Shown piece after piece: positions 28,230 to 38,423 of a stretch of DNA of 64,000 nt (positions are counted from its first letter, which is position 1; the number at the start of each line of letters is the position of its first letter). The notes under the pieces are model-generated. The model was not told the origin of the DNA. It was given only the letters and a program-made list of their open reading frames with translations, and searched no databases. A program made the translations under genes and the position numbers. Origin of the DNA: Elstera cyanobacteriorum (lineage in GTDB: Bacteria > Pseudomonadota > Alphaproteobacteria > Elsterales > Elsteraceae); contig NZ_NOXS01000032.1 of assembly GCF_002251735.1 (NCBI RefSeq), positions 62,001-126,000 on the forward strand, written 5' to 3'.

Positions 28230-29225
28230 TTACTTTATGATGTCGTCGAAGGTGCCGCCATCGGCGAAATGAACCTTCTGGGCATTCCGCCAGCCGCCGA
28301 ACTGCCCGTCGATGGTCACAAGTTCCAGCTTCGGGAACTTATCGGCGACCTTGGCGGCTACCGAGGCGAGACGTGGGCGGTAATAATGCTTTGCCGCCAG
28401 TTCCTGACCTTGCTCGGTATAGAGGAACTGGAGGTAGGCATCGGCCACGGCGCGGGTGCCGCGCTTATCGACCACCTTATCGACGATGGCGACCGGCGGT
28501 TCGGCCAGGATGGATAGCGACGGCACGACGATATCGAACTTATCCGGCCCGAGTTCGTTCAATGCCAGAAACGCCTCATTCTCCCACGCCAGCAGCACAT
28601 CGCCGATATTGCGCTGCACGAAGGTGATGGTGGACGCACGGGCGCCGCTATCGAGCACCGGAACGTTCTTATAGAGCTTGCGCACGAACTCCTTGGCCGT
28701 CGCATCGCTGCCACCCGGCTGCTTTAGCGCATAGGCCCAGGCCGCCAGATAGTTCCAGCGCGCCCCGCCCGAGGTTTTCGGGTTCGGGGTGATGGTCTTC
28801 ACGTCGCCGCGCAGCAGATCATTCCAATCCTTCACGCCCTTCGGGTTGCCCTTGCGAACCAAGAAAACGATGGTCGAGGTATAGGGCGACGAATTATCGG
28901 CATACTGCTTCTGCCAATCCGGGCGCAGCAGACCTTTATCGGCGATTTCATCAATGTCATAGGCCAGCGCGAGCGTCACGACATCCGCCCCCAGCCCGTC
29001 GATGACGGAGCGGGCCTGTTTGCCCGACCCGCCGTGCGAGGCTTTAACCGTCAGCGTATCGCCGCTTTTCGCTTTCCACTGTTCCCGAAACACTTTGTTC
29101 ACGTCGGCATAAAATTCGCGCGTCGGGTCGTAGGAGACATTGAGCAGCGATACGTCGGCGGCGAAACTGGGCAAGGCGGCCAGGGCAAGCGCCCCGGCGA
29201 GAACAGTACGGCGGAACAGGGTCAT
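28230..29225 (-). CDS. sbp: Periplasmic sulfate-binding protein
   Basis: 331 aa. The signal peptide ([19 protein letters not shown], cleavage after SFA) is followed by [20 protein letters not shown], the classic start of mature Sbp/CysP, and by the sulfate-binding [20 protein letters not shown] 29225 is preceded by GGAGG; the open frame continues to a TTG at 29240. It delivers sulfate (or thiosulfate; the specificity is not separable here) to CysTWA and lies 26 bases after cysNC. Confidence 0.95.
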   Translation of the reverse strand: MTLFRRTVLAGALALAALPSFAADVSLLNVSYDPTREFYADVNKVFREQWKAKSGDTLTVKASHGGSGKQARSVIDGLGADVVTLALAYDIDEIADKGLLRPDWQKQYADNSSPYTSTIVFLVRKGNPKGVKDWNDLLRGDVKTITPNPKTSGGARWNYLAAWAYALKQPGGSDATAKEFVRKLYKNVPVLDSGARASTITFVQRNIGDVLLAWENEAFLALNELGPDKFDIVVPSLSILAEPPVAIVDKVVDKRGTRAVADAYLQFLYTEQGQELAAKHYYRPRLASVAAKVADKFPKLELVTIDGQFGGWRNAQKVHFADGGTFDDIIK

Positions 29226-29251
29226 CGGAGCCTCCGTCAATTGGTTCTGTC

Positions 29252-31120
29252 TTAGATATAGGCAGGACCGAGAACATAGTTCTCGTGGCGGCGGGCGAAT
29301 TGAGCCTGCGCATAGGTTAGCAGCATATCGGTCGCATCTTCCAGGCTAAGCGTGGCGGTATCGAGCCGAAGGGCTGGGTCTTGCGGCGCTTCATAGGGCG
29401 ACGAGATGCCGGTGAAATTCGGGATTTCCCCGGCCTGGGCGCGCTTATAAAGCCCCTTGGGATCGCGGGCGATGCAGGTTTCGAGCGCGGCATCCACAAA
29501 AATTTCGTGGAAGGCATCGCCGATGATTTGCTCCGCCAAATCCCGATCCGCCTGGCGCGGCGAAATCAGGCTTGCGATGACGATCAGCCCGCTATTCGCG
29601 AGCAGTTTGGCGACTTCTGCCGTGCGGCGTACCTGTTCGGCACGGTCTTCGGCGGAAAAGCCAAGGTCACGCGACAGGCCGAGGCGCAGCGTATCGCCAT
29701 CCAGCACTGTGGCGAGACGGCCCTGGTCGGTCAGCTTGCGCAGCAGGCGCTGGGCAATAGTGGATTTGCCCGACCCAGAGAGGCCGGTCAGCCATAGCAC
29801 GCCGCCGCTATGCCCGTTGAGGGCGGCGCGTTCTTCCGGCGTTACGCTGGTTTCGGGGGCGGAGAGAACAACTTCGGCCAAATCCTCAACGATACCGCCG
29901 CCGACCAAGCGATAGTCGCGCGCCAAGACGGCACGGCCCAAGCGCGGATTATCGGCAAAACGGTCGCCGATGATCGGACGGCGGCTGTGCAGAGTGACGC
30001 GGGCGATACCGCCGCTTTCGAGCTTGCCAGGGCCTTCAGATTGATTGAGGGCGAGGCTTTCAAGGTCCAGCGCCTCATCGATCCGGCGGACGGTGACTTC
30101 GTTCGACGCCGTGCCGAGCCGCAAAGTCAAGCGGTCGCCTTCGTTGAGGGCCGACCGGTCGAGCCAGAAAATCCGCAGGGTGATCACATGTCCTTGCCGA
30201 GCGCTGGTGTCGCCTTCGGTGATCAGCGCACCGCGTTCGACGAAGACATCTTCATCGACCGCCAGCGCCACGCTTTCACCCGCTATGGCCGAAAGCTTCG
30301 GCACGGTCAGGTTCCAGCCCTCAAGCCCGGCGACCTTCACGGTGCGGTTGCCCGGCAGCAGGCGAATGGTATCGCCGACGCGCAACCGCCCGGTTTCGAT
30401 ACGCCCGACGACGATGCGCCGCTCGCCCCGGCGATAAAGGTCTTGCACCGGCAGGCGCAGCGGCTGCGCCGATAGGCTGGGACGGCCCGCGAAATTATCG
30501 AGCGCTTCCAACAGCGACGGGCCTTTGTACCAGGGCGTCTGCGGGCTGACCGCGACGATACCGTCGCCATGCCGGGCCGATAGCGGAATGAGAGCGGTCG
30601 GATTGATGCCGATCGACCGCAGATAGCCACCAACGTCATCGACCACCTGGGCGAAGCGCGCTTCGTCATGGTCGATCAGATCAATCTTATTCACGGCGAC
30701 CGCCACCTGGGTAATCCCCAGTAGGCGCAGCAGATAGGCGTGACGGCGGGTCTGTTCGGCCAGCCCGGCGCGCGCATCCACCACCAGAATGGCGGCATCG
30801 GCGGCGGCGGCGCCCGTCACCATATTCTTCAGGAATTCCTTATGCCCCGGCGCGTCGATAATGACGTAGCGGCGCTTCGGCGTCGTGAACCAGACCTGCG
30901 TAGTGTCGAGCGTAATGCCCTGGTCGCGTTCGATCTGAAGCGCATCCAGCAGATGCGACCATTCAAACACCGATCCGCGCTTGGCGGAGGAGGCTTGCAG
31001 GGCTTCGACCGCGCCATCGGCAATCGCGCCGGTATCATGCATCAACCGGCCAACCAGGGTGGATTTCCCATGATCGACGTGACCGACGATGACGATGGGG
31101 AAAGCGGTTGTCTGGCTCAT
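29252..31120 (-). CDS. cysNC: Bifunctional CysN-CysC: ATP sulfurylase GTPase subunit fused to APS kinase
   Basis: 622 aa. The CysN part (about 1-420) is an EF-Tu-like GTPase: GHVDHGKST at 13-21, DAPGH at 89-93, NKID at 144-147, then two beta-barrel domains. The CysC part (about 430-622) has P-loop GLSGSGKST at 446-454, LDGDTLR, the SLISP loop and [10 protein letters not shown]. CysN drives APS formation by the CysD partner at the cost of GTP; CysC phosphorylates APS to PAPS. The ATG overlaps the stop of the upstream CysH-CysD gene by four bases. This fusion (also called NodQ) is well known in proteobacteria. Confidence 0.96.
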   Translation of the reverse strand: MSQTTAFPIVIVGHVDHGKSTLVGRLMHDTGAIADGAVEALQASSAKRGSVFEWSHLLDALQIERDQGITLDTTQVWFTTPKRRYVIIDAPGHKEFLKNMVTGAAAADAAILVVDARAGLAEQTRRHAYLLRLLGITQVAVAVNKIDLIDHDEARFAQVVDDVGGYLRSIGINPTALIPLSARHGDGIVAVSPQTPWYKGPSLLEALDNFAGRPSLSAQPLRLPVQDLYRRGERRIVVGRIETGRLRVGDTIRLLPGNRTVKVAGLEGWNLTVPKLSAIAGESVALAVDEDVFVERGALITEGDTSARQGHVITLRIFWLDRSALNEGDRLTLRLGTASNEVTVRRIDEALDLESLALNQSEGPGKLESGGIARVTLHSRRPIIGDRFADNPRLGRAVLARDYRLVGGGIVEDLAEVVLSAPETSVTPEERAALNGHSGGVLWLTGLSGSGKSTIAQRLLRKLTDQGRLATVLDGDTLRLGLSRDLGFSAEDRAEQVRRTAEVAKLLANSGLIVIASLISPRQADRDLAEQIIGDAFHEIFVDAALETCIARDPKGLYKRAQAGEIPNFTGISSPYEAPQDPALRLDTATLSLEDATDMLLTYAQAQFARRHENYVLGPAYI

Positions 31121-32748
31121 AGATACCCCCCGGCGCGCAGGCGTTCGAAGACGTCTTCGGATTCATGGTCCATCGTGCGGCCCGACCGTTCGGACGTGCG
31201 GGTCGCGGCGAGTTCGGCGATAATTTCGTCGATAGTGGCGGCCGTGCTGTCGAACGGCTCGGTGATACCTTTTTCCCCCAGCGACCGATAGCGCTTGCCG
31301 TTCTTGGCGAAATAAAGCTCGCAGACCGGGATGCCTTCGCGGCGGATGTACCGCCAAATATCCAGCTCGGTCCAATGCAGCAGCGGATGAATGCGGATGT
31401 GCGTGCCGGGCGGGAAATCGGCGTTGAACTGGTCCCAGAATTCCGGCGGCTGATCGCGCACGTCCCAGGTACCGTCAAGACCGCGCGGGCTAAACACGCG
31501 CTCCTTCGCGCGGGTTGCCTGCTCGTCGCGGCGGATGCCTGCGAAAATCCCGGCGAACCCATATTTATCGACCGCTTGGGCTAGGCCCAGGCTCTTGCGC
31601 GCGGCAACACGAGCGCCGGGCGGCAGCGTCGGGTCGGTCGCTTCAATCGGCGGGCAGGCGTCGGCGATCAGGTTAAGGTTCCATTCCTTCGCATAACGGT
31701 CGCGGAAGGCATAGGTTTCGTCAAACTCCAACCCGGTATCGAGATGGGCGACCGGGAAGGGTAGTTCCCCCAGGAAGGCCTTACGCGCCAGCCAGATCAT
31801 CACATTCGAATCTTTGCCCAGCGACCACAGCAGGGCGAGGGGGCGAATGCGGGCAAAGGCTTCGCGGAAGATGAAAATGCTCTGCGCTTCCAGCGCGTCG
31901 AGGTCGGTCAGCCGGTCGGAACTATTGGCCGGTTCGAGAACCGGCGGTACGGGCGAGGAATGGGACACCGAAGCACCTGATAGAACGGGAGAAACTTGGG
32001 GCGGAAGAGGCGTAGCAGGGGCGGGGAACAGCGGAACAACGGGCGTGGCGCGGTGCAGACCGCATTCGGTCTTCTCGCGCCCACGCCAGCGCCCGGCGCG
32101 GGCATCCTCCCCCTCCAGCACGGGAGTGGTACAGGAGAGGCAACCAATCGACCGATACCCCTGTTCTACCAGGGGATGCGCGGGCAGACCATGCGTTAGC
32201 CGATAGGCCTCCACCTCCGCTTCCGTCCAATCGGAAAGCGGGGAGAGTTTCAGGCGACCGTCTTCCGCCTCGACGCGGGCAATCCCCTGGCGGGTTTGCG
32301 CCTGATCGCGGCGGCGGCCTGTCGCCCAAACCGTGTAGGGGCGCAGGGCGAGTGCCAGCGGCTGAACCTTGCGCAGATCGCAGCAGGCATCCGGGTCTTG
32401 GTCGAACAGCAGCCCAACCGGGTCGTGCGCGGCGACCGTCTCGGCGTCCGGGCGAATGAGGCGGACGTTGGTCAGCCCAAGCGCCTCGGTCAGCGTATCG
32501 CGGTAGCGATGGGTGGCCGGAAACAGCTTCTGGGTATCGAGCGTCAGCACCGGAATGGCCGGATCGACCTGGGCGGCGAGGTGCAGCAGCACCGCTGAGT
32601 CGGCGCCGAAGGAGGAGACGAGGGCAAATTTCTCGCCGTGGGCGTCCCACGCGGCGCGGATCAGATCGAGCGCCGATAACGCCTGCCAATCCGACGGGAT
32701 CGTCGGGGGGATGGAGTGGATCGTCGCAGCATCGGTTACACCCGACAT
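31117..32748 (-). CDS. CysH-CysD fusion: APS/PAPS reductase joined to ATP sulfurylase small subunit
   Basis: 543 aa from ATG 32748 (AAGGA nine bases upstream; ATGs at 32754 and 32757 are alternatives). Residues about 20-235 are a CysH reductase: P-loop SSFGAD (45-50), Cys122-Cys123 and Cys203-x2-Cys206 for a [4Fe-4S] cluster, and catalytic Cys229 in ECGLH. Residues about 236-280 form a Pro/Ser-rich linker. Residues about 281-543 are a complete CysD: SLGKDS P-loop (309-314), HLDTGLEFDETYAFRD, GIRRDEQATRAKER, the GTWDVRDQPPEFW region and the C-terminal ERLRAGGYL. The junction is in one uninterrupted frame. The Cys pairs are the type found in APS reductases, yet the operon also encodes an APS kinase. 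It should dock with CysNC through the CysD half. Confidence 0.93.
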   Translation of the reverse strand: MSGVTDAATIHSIPPTIPSDWQALSALDLIRAAWDAHGEKFALVSSFGADSAVLLHLAAQVDPAIPVLTLDTQKLFPATHRYRDTLTEALGLTNVRLIRPDAETVAAHDPVGLLFDQDPDACCDLRKVQPLALALRPYTVWATGRRRDQAQTRQGIARVEAEDGRLKLSPLSDWTEAEVEAYRLTHGLPAHPLVEQGYRSIGCLSCTTPVLEGEDARAGRWRGREKTECGLHRATPVVPLFPAPATPLPPQVSPVLSGASVSHSSPVPPVLEPANSSDRLTDLDALEAQSIFIFREAFARIRPLALLWSLGKDSNVMIWLARKAFLGELPFPVAHLDTGLEFDETYAFRDRYAKEWNLNLIADACPPIEATDPTLPPGARVAARKSLGLAQAVDKYGFAGIFAGIRRDEQATRAKERVFSPRGLDGTWDVRDQPPEFWDQFNADFPPGTHIRIHPLLHWTELDIWRYIRREGIPVCELYFAKNGKRYRSLGEKGITEPFDSTAATIDEIIAELAATRTSERSGRTMDHESEDVFERLRAGGYL

Positions 32749-32836
32749 CGGCATCATTCCTTGGCGCGCGGGGCGTGCCCCTCGTTCTGGCTGAACCGAA
32801 ATTACTGTTCCCAATGATCGAATGTCCAGATAAAAC

Positions 32837-32865
32837 ATTATACAATTGTAAATGTAAAAATACAA
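32837..32865 (-). promoter_or_regulatory. Promoter of the sulfate operon with overlapping dyads
   Basis: On the minus strand TTGTAT (32860-32865) and a perfect TATAAT (32837-32842) are 17 bases apart, about 90 bases before the cysHD ATG. The palindrome TACAATTGTA (32841-32850) overlaps the -10, and a TTGTA/TACAA pair (32846-32850 with 32861-32865) spans the spacer, so a regulator could compete with RNA polymerase. The segment 32815-32890 is unusually AT-rich. Confidence 0.6.
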
Positions 32866-32906
32866 TATCACACGACTATTCTGTTTTATACCGGCTTCCA
32901 CCCGAA

Positions 32907-32936
32907 TTGACCATCTGCGCACGCCGCCGCTATAAG
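32907..32936 (+). promoter_or_regulatory. Promoter of the rhamnose operon
   Basis: TTGACC (32907-32912) and TATAAG (32931-32936) are 18 bases apart, and the expected transcript start is about 18 bases before the rfbC ATG. It is divergent from the sulfate promoter about 40 bases away. Confidence 0.6.
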
Positions 32937-32960
32937 CAGCCGTTCAAGTCAGAGTGCCCC

Positions 32961-33521
32961 ATGCAGATCACCGAAACCCGAATCCCCGCCGTAAAGCAAA
33001 TTGTTCCGAAAAAACATGGCGATGCGCGCGGCTATTTCATGGAAACCTTTTCCGCCCCGATCTTTGCCGCTGCCGGTATTACAGAGAGCTGGGTGCAGGA
33101 TAATCAGTCGCTGTCCGGGCCGAAGGGCACCGTGCGCGGGCTGCACTTCCAGATCGCGCCTGCGGCACAAGCAAAGCTGATCCGCGTCATTCAAGGGGCG
33201 ATCCTCGATGTCGCCGTGGATTTGCGCCACGGCTCGCCAACCTTTGGTCAGCATGTCGCCGTGGAATTGACGGCTGACGGCGGGGAACAGCTTTATGTGC
33301 CCGCCGGGTTCGCGCATGGGTTCTGCACCCTCGCGCCCGATACGGCGGTGGCTTATAAGGTTAGTCACATATACGCGCCCGCAGAAGACAAGGGGCTGCG
33401 GTGGAACGACCCCGCCCTTGGCATCGGCTGGCCGGTCACGGAAGCCGAAGCGCTACTGTCGGCCAAAGACCGCCAGCAGCCACTGCTAGCCGATCTGCCC
33501 GCCTATTTCACTTACGCCTAA
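32961..33521 (+). CDS. rfbC: dTDP-4-dehydrorhamnose 3,5-epimerase
   Basis: 186 aa cupin enzyme, third step of dTDP-L-rhamnose synthesis. [17 protein letters not shown] (active-site His), the [21 protein letters not shown] strand block and the [13 protein letters not shown] segment are family hallmarks. ATG 32961 is the family start; the open frame extends upstream to 32775 through AT-rich promoter sequence. First gene of the rfbCBDA operon. Confidence 0.96.
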   Translation: MQITETRIPAVKQIVPKKHGDARGYFMETFSAPIFAAAGITESWVQDNQSLSGPKGTVRGLHFQIAPAAQAKLIRVIQGAILDVAVDLRHGSPTFGQHVAVELTADGGEQLYVPAGFAHGFCTLAPDTAVAYKVSHIYAPAEDKGLRWNDPALGIGWPVTEAEALLSAKDRQQPLLADLPAYFTYA

Positions 33522-33538
33522 GCCGGAGGACGCTTCCC

Positions 33539-34606
33539 ATGCGCACGATCATCGTTACCGGCGGCGCGGGCTTCATTGGCTCGGCGGTCATTCGGCATAT
33601 CCTGACGGAGACCGACGCCAGCGTCGTTAATCTCGACAAGCTGACCTACGCCGCGAACCTCGATAGTCTCGCCAAGCTCAGCGATACCCCGCGTTATCGT
33701 TTCGAGCAGGCGGACATCACCGACCGTGCGGCGATGGACCGGATTTTGGCGACCTATCAGCCCGACGCCATCATGCATCTGGCGGCAGAAAGCCATGTGG
33801 ACCGGTCTATCGACGGTCCGGCGGCTTTCATTCAAACCAATATCATCGGTACCTTCACGCTGCTGGAAGCGGCGCTTGCCTATTGGCGGACCTTATCCGC
33901 CGAGGCCCAGGCGGCTTTCCGCTTCCACCATATCTCGACCGATGAAGTTTACGGCACCCTGGGCGACGACGGGCTATTCACCGAAGAAACGCCCTATGCG
34001 CCCAACTCGCCCTATTCGGCCAGCAAGGCCGCGTCGGACCATTTGGTGCGGGCGTGGCATCATACCTATAAGCTGCCGGTGGTGACCTCCAACTGCTCGA
34101 ACAATTACGGGCCGTGGCAGTTCCCGGAGAAACTCATTCCGCTGATGACCATCAACGCGCTGAAGGGCAAGCCGCTGCCGGTCTACGGTCAGGGCACCAA
34201 TGTGCGCGACTGGCTGCATGTGGAAGACCATGCCCGCGCACTTTGGACCATCCTGAATACGGGGGTGCCGGGCGAAAGCTATAACGTCGGCGGCAATTCC
34301 GAGCGCAAGAATATCGACGTGGTGACGGCGATCTGCGATCTCGTCGATAAGCTGGCAGGCCCACTTGCATCCGGCCAGAGCCGCCGCTCGCTGATTTCCT
34401 ATGTGACCGACCGTCCGGGCCATGATGCGCGCTATGCCATCGACGCGAGCAAGATTAAGCAGGAACTGGCGTGGGAGCCGCAGGAAACCTTCGAAAGCGG
34501 GCTTGAGGCGACCGTGCGCTGGTATCTCGACAATCCCGAGTGGTGGGAAAAACTGTCGAACGTCTATGCCGGGGACCGCCTCGGGCTCAAGAAAGCCGCG
34601 TCATGA
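33539..34606 (+). CDS. rfbB: dTDP-glucose 4,6-dehydratase
   Basis: 355 aa short-chain dehydrogenase-like enzyme. NAD-binding TGGAGFIGS is at 8-16. [22 protein letters not shown] contains the catalytic Asp-Glu pair, and [15 protein letters not shown] contains the Tyr-x3-Lys. GGAGG lies eight bases before ATG 33539, 17 bases after rfbC; longer readings overlap rfbC. It overlaps rfbD by four bases (ATGA). Confidence 0.97.
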   Translation: MRTIIVTGGAGFIGSAVIRHILTETDASVVNLDKLTYAANLDSLAKLSDTPRYRFEQADITDRAAMDRILATYQPDAIMHLAAESHVDRSIDGPAAFIQTNIIGTFTLLEAALAYWRTLSAEAQAAFRFHHISTDEVYGTLGDDGLFTEETPYAPNSPYSASKAASDHLVRAWHHTYKLPVVTSNCSNNYGPWQFPEKLIPLMTINALKGKPLPVYGQGTNVRDWLHVEDHARALWTILNTGVPGESYNVGGNSERKNIDVVTAICDLVDKLAGPLASGQSRRSLISYVTDRPGHDARYAIDASKIKQELAWEPQETFESGLEATVRWYLDNPEWWEKLSNVYAGDRLGLKKAAS

Positions 34607-35523
34607 GCGGCGCGGTCCTGATCTTCGGTGCCAATGGGCAGGTCGGGCGCGAGCTGCTGCGCGCGGCTTGGCCGGATGGGCTGATGCCGGTCGGCCTGGG
34701 ACGGGGCGAGGGGGATATCACCGATCCCGCCGCAATTGCTGCCGCCATCGCCACGCATCGCCCCGTTGCCCTGGTGAATGCCGCCGCCTATACCGCCGTC
34801 GATAAGGCCGAAAGCGAGGCGGAGACCGCCTTTGCCATCAACCGCGACGGGCCGCGCCATTTGGCGGACGCTGCGGCGCGGGCTGGGATTCCGCTGCTGC
34901 ATCTCTCGACCGATTATGTCTTCGACGGCAGCAAAGCCGGGGCGTATGCGGAAAGCGACCCGGTGGCCCCCCTCGGCGTCTATGGCGCGTCGAAAGAAGC
35001 TGGGGAGCAGGCGATCCGGGCGGCAACGGATCAGCATATCATCCTGCGCACCGCGTGGGTTTTCGGGGCGCTTGGGCATAATTTCGTGAAGACGATGTTC
35101 CGTCTTGCCACCACCCGCCCAGAATTGCGCGTCGTCGCCGATCAGCGCGGCTGCCCGACCCCGGCGGCAGCAATTGCGGCGGCATTGGCGACGATCACCG
35201 GCGCGCTGCTGCGCGGCAACACGGCCTATGGCACCTATCATTTCGCCGGGGATACCCCCACAAGCTGGCATGGGTTCGCCGAAGCGATCTTCGCGGCAGG
35301 GCACCGCTACGGTTGGCCGGTGCCGAAGGTCCACGCGATTGCAACGGCGGATTTCCCCACCCCAGCGCAGCGCCCGGCTAATTCGGTGCTGGACTGCGCC
35401 AAGCTGACCGCCGCTTTCGGCATCCCCGCCGCCGACTGGCACGCGGGCCTAAGCGCCATGCTGGCCGAATGCCGGGCAGAAATCGACGCAGGCTTTTCGG
35501 CCTTGATTGAGGAAAAGCGATGA
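34603..35523 (+). CDS. rfbD: dTDP-4-dehydrorhamnose reductase
   Basis: 306 aa, last step to dTDP-L-rhamnose. Nucleotide-binding [10 protein letters not shown] is near the N-terminus, with [10 protein letters not shown] and the catalytic YGASKEAGE in the middle, and [12 protein letters not shown] near the end. The start and stop overlap rfbB and rfbA by four bases each, so all three are translationally coupled. Confidence 0.96.
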   Translation: MSGAVLIFGANGQVGRELLRAAWPDGLMPVGLGRGEGDITDPAAIAAAIATHRPVALVNAAAYTAVDKAESEAETAFAINRDGPRHLADAAARAGIPLLHLSTDYVFDGSKAGAYAESDPVAPLGVYGASKEAGEQAIRAATDQHIILRTAWVFGALGHNFVKTMFRLATTRPELRVVADQRGCPTPAAAIAAALATITGALLRGNTAYGTYHFAGDTPTSWHGFAEAIFAAGHRYGWPVPKVHAIATADFPTPAQRPANSVLDCAKLTAAFGIPAADWHAGLSAMLAECRAEIDAGFSALIEEKR

Positions 35524-36395
35524 AGGGCATCATTCTGGCAGGCGGCTCGGGCACGCGGCTCTATCCCGTCACGGTTGCTGTCTCGAAACAGCTTATGCCG
35601 ATCTACGACAAGCCGATGATCTATTATCCGCTGTCGATCCTGATGCTGGCGGGCATTCGCGAAATCCTGGTCATCACCACGCCGCACGACGCGCCGCAGT
35701 TCGAGAAACTGCTTGGCGACGGCAGCCAATGGGGCCTGAAGATCGCCTATGCCCAACAACCCTCGCCGGACGGGCTGGCGCAAGCCTTCCTGATTGGGGA
35801 AGAGTTCATCGCGGGCGACCGCTGCGCCCTGGTGCTGGGCGATAATATATACTTCGGCCACGATCTCGAACCGCTGCTGACGGATGCCGTCGCCCGCCAA
35901 AGCGGTGCGACCGTCTTCGGCTATCACGTCCGCGATCCTGAACGCTATGGGGTGGTGGAATTCGACGCGACGGGCAAGGCGATTTCCATCGAAGAAAAGC
36001 CAAAGCAGCCGAAAAGCAATTACGCCGTTACCGGCCTCTATTTTTACGATGCCGACGTGGTGGCCCTCGCCAAGCAGGTGAAGCCGTCCGCGCGCGGCGA
36101 GCTTGAGATTACCGATCTTAACCGCCTCTATCTCGAACGCGGTGCCCTAACTGTCGAACGGATGGGCAGGGGCTATGCTTGGTTCGACACCGGCACGCAT
36201 GAAAGCCTGCTGCAAGCGGGCGAATTCGTTCGCACCGTCGAAGAACGCCAGGGCCTGAAAATCGCCTGCCCGGAGGAAATCGCCTGGCGCAAGGGGTTCA
36301 TCTCCTCAGAACAAGTGCGCACCCTCGCCGCGCCGATGGCGAAGAACGGCTATGGCCAGTATCTGCTGCGGATGATTGAGGGGCGGGGGCAATAA
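35520..36395 (+). CDS. rfbA: Glucose-1-phosphate thymidylyltransferase
   Basis: 291 aa, first step of the pathway (dTTP + glucose-1-phosphate to dTDP-glucose). [13 protein letters not shown] is the nucleotidyltransferase signature. [27 protein letters not shown] and the [18 protein letters not shown] block are RmlA-specific. Fourth gene of rfbCBDA. It ends at a palindrome (36398-36412) shared with the convergent glycosyltransferase gene. Confidence 0.97.
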   Translation: MKGIILAGGSGTRLYPVTVAVSKQLMPIYDKPMIYYPLSILMLAGIREILVITTPHDAPQFEKLLGDGSQWGLKIAYAQQPSPDGLAQAFLIGEEFIAGDRCALVLGDNIYFGHDLEPLLTDAVARQSGATVFGYHVRDPERYGVVEFDATGKAISIEEKPKQPKSNYAVTGLYFYDADVVALAKQVKPSARGELEITDLNRLYLERGALTVERMGRGYAWFDTGTHESLLQAGEFVRTVEERQGLKIACPEEIAWRKGFISSEQVRTLAAPMAKNGYGQYLLRMIEGRGQ

Positions 36396-36397
36396 GG

Positions 36398-36412
36398 CGG
36401 GGCTTTGCCCCG
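36398..36412. repeat. GC-rich palindrome after rfbA
   Basis: CGGGGC and GCCCCG arms flank TTT, starting two bases past the rfbA stop codon. The core GGGGCTTTGCCCC matches the palindrome at 19064-19084 on the opposite strand. It may act as a bidirectional stem for the convergent genes, but no T-run is present. Confidence 0.5.
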
Positions 36413-36443
36413 GCCCCCACTTAAGGGGCTACCGCCTCTAACG

Positions 36444-37511
36444 TCATACCAATTTCGCCCGCCGCTTGATCAGGGCCATTGGGCTCCAGCTTAGCACCCG
36501 GGCGATGCGGAACGCTCCGACACGGGTTTTCTGAAGCTCTGCCCGGTCTGCCCAGAAGGGCGCAAGGCCGGTTAGACCGTCGAAGGTCGCCTTCAGCACC
36601 ACCCAGATCATGCCGGGCCGCTTCAGCAGCAGGCAGCGCAGCAGCAGCAGCGGCAGATAGGTGAAGATCGTTACCGGCAGGATCGGGCCGGGCATATTTT
36701 TGGCGATCACCCAGATCTGATTGCGGTAGCCGTGATAGAGCGAAAAACTGCTGTGCGCCCCGCCGGAGGTGGCGGAACCGACGTGCGCCACCCGCGCCCG
36801 GTTCGACTGCCAGATGCGCCCGCCCGCGAGCCGCAGGCGAAAGCACAGGTCTACATCCTCGCCGTAGCAGAAGAAACGCTCGTCAAAGCCGCCGAGTTTT
36901 TCGAACCAGTCGCGGCGGATCATCATGGCGGCGGCGCAAGCTGCGAAACTTTCGCCAGCGGGAACAGGAACGGGCAGGGGCTTACGGCAGCCGCCGCGCC
37001 ATGCAAACCCATAGGGGGAGAAACAGTCGCCCAAACCATCGGCCTTACCGGGATCGGCGCTCATCACCTGGGTCGAGCCGAAAGCAACGCAGTCGCCGTG
37101 CAGGGCCGCCTCATCGAGCAGCAGTTCCAGCCAATCGGGGGCGGGGAAAGCGTCGGGGTTCAGCATCACCAGCCAGGGCGTCGCGGCACCGGCCGCAGCT
37201 TGATTATTCCCGGCGGCAAAGCCTAGGTTCTTGCCCATGCGCAGCACTGTGACGCGCGGATCGGCCGGCAGCCCATCGAGCGACCCATCGATTGAACCGT
37301 TATCGACGATCACCGCCTCGAAATCTGGCATCGTCTGCGCCAGCAGCGCTTCAACACAGCGGGCAAGGTCGGTGCCGCCATTGTAATTGACGATCATCAC
37401 CCGGATGGGCGGCGGCCCGGCGAGGCTAATCGGGTCATCGGCTGTCGGAAGGGAAAATTCAGGATCAACCGACGTCACAGGATTCCTCGTGGCACCAATG
37501 CGGTCGCGCAT
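36444..37511 (-). CDS. Family 2 glycosyltransferase (rhamnosyltransferase-like)
   Basis: 355 aa. The GT-A fold begins at VMIVNYNGGTDLARCVEAL; DNGSIDGS and LGFAAGNNQ bind the nucleotide; MLNPDAFPAPDW carries the D-x-D-like metal site; and FDERFFCYGEDVDLCFRLRLAG holds the catalytic ED. A hydrophobic segment near 280-300 suggests membrane association. AAAGGAAAG precedes ATG 37511. Its place next to the rhamnose genes fits transfer of rhamnose into a surface polysaccharide, which is an inference from context. Confidence 0.92.
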   Translation of the reverse strand: MRDRIGATRNPVTSVDPEFSLPTADDPISLAGPPPIRVMIVNYNGGTDLARCVEALLAQTMPDFEAVIVDNGSIDGSLDGLPADPRVTVLRMGKNLGFAAGNNQAAAGAATPWLVMLNPDAFPAPDWLELLLDEAALHGDCVAFGSTQVMSADPGKADGLGDCFSPYGFAWRGGCRKPLPVPVPAGESFAACAAAMMIRRDWFEKLGGFDERFFCYGEDVDLCFRLRLAGGRIWQSNRARVAHVGSATSGGAHSSFSLYHGYRNQIWVIAKNMPGPILPVTIFTYLPLLLLRCLLLKRPGMIWVVLKATFDGLTGLAPFWADRAELQKTRVGAFRIARVLSWSPMALIKRRAKLV

Positions 37512-37573
37512 CTTTCCTTTTCACGGCGGCCCGCGCAAGATCGTTCGCATATGTTAACGGGGGAAACCGATTC

Positions 37574-38419
37574 ATGAAGCTGGTGCGCTGGGGCCTTGAG
37601 GGGCAAGAAAAGCCGGGGATTTTGGATGCAGAAGGGCAGGTGCGCGACCTGTCGGCGGTGATCCCGGATATCAGCCATTCGGTTTTATCGGACTCGGGGC
37701 TGGATGTGCTGCGCCGTCTCGACCTCAGCCATCTGCGCGTCGTGCCAGACTATGTGCGCCTGGGCGCCCCCGTGGGGCGGGTCGGCAAGATCATCGCCAT
37801 CGGCCTTAATTACGCCGATCACGCCGCCGAAGCAGGGCTGAAGCCCCCTGCGGAACCGATAGTGTTCCAGAAGGCCACCTCCTCGCTCTGCGGCCCTTAT
37901 GACCCCATCGAAATCCCGCGCGGGTCGGTGAAAACCGATTGGGAAATCGAGCTTGGCGTCGTCATTGGGCGGCGGGCTAAGTATATCGCAGAGGCCGACG
38001 CGCTGGACCATGTTGCGGGCTATTGCACCGTCAACGATGTTTCCGAGCGGCATTTGCAGACCGAGCGCGGCGGGCAGTGGACGAAGGGCAAGAGCCATGA
38101 CACTTTCTGCCCGGTCGGCCCCTGGCTGGTGACCAAGGACGAAGTGCCCGACCCGCAAACCCTGCCGCTCTGGTGTTCGGTCGATGGGCAGCGCTACCAA
38201 GACGGCACGACGGCGCCGATGATCTTCACCGTCGCTCATATTATCGCCTATCTCAGTCAGATGATGACCCTAGAGCCGGGCGATATTATCGCCACCGGCA
38301 CGCCCCCCGGCGTTGGCATGGGCATTAAGCCGGACCCGATCTTCTTAAAGCCGGGGCAGATTGTCGAATGTGAAGTCGTCGGCCTCGGCAAGCAACGCCA
38401 TCTGACCATCGCGGTCTAA
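37574..38419 (+). CDS. Fumarylacetoacetate hydrolase family protein
   Basis: 281 aa. The C-terminal FAH domain shows IGLNYADHAAEAG, PIVFQKATSSLCGPYDPI, the metal-ligand block DWEIELGVVIGRRAKYI and GDIIATGTPPGVGMG. It resembles the group annotated as ureidoglycolate lyase or 2-keto-pentenoate hydratase; the real substrate is not determined. Four bases separate it from the EamA gene, so they probably share a transcript. Confidence 0.92.
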   Translation: MKLVRWGLEGQEKPGILDAEGQVRDLSAVIPDISHSVLSDSGLDVLRRLDLSHLRVVPDYVRLGAPVGRVGKIIAIGLNYADHAAEAGLKPPAEPIVFQKATSSLCGPYDPIEIPRGSVKTDWEIELGVVIGRRAKYIAEADALDHVAGYCTVNDVSERHLQTERGGQWTKGKSHDTFCPVGPWLVTKDEVPDPQTLPLWCSVDGQRYQDGTTAPMIFTVAHIIAYLSQMMTLEPGDIIATGTPPGVGMGIKPDPIFLKPGQIVECEVVGLGKQRHLTIAV

Positions 38420-38423
38420 GGCG

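Noticed and set aside
32749-32922. N-terminal extension of the CysH-CysD gene by 58 codons
   Set aside because: It would read through the AT-rich promoter and operator region and is not conserved; ATG 32748 has a proper AAGGA site.
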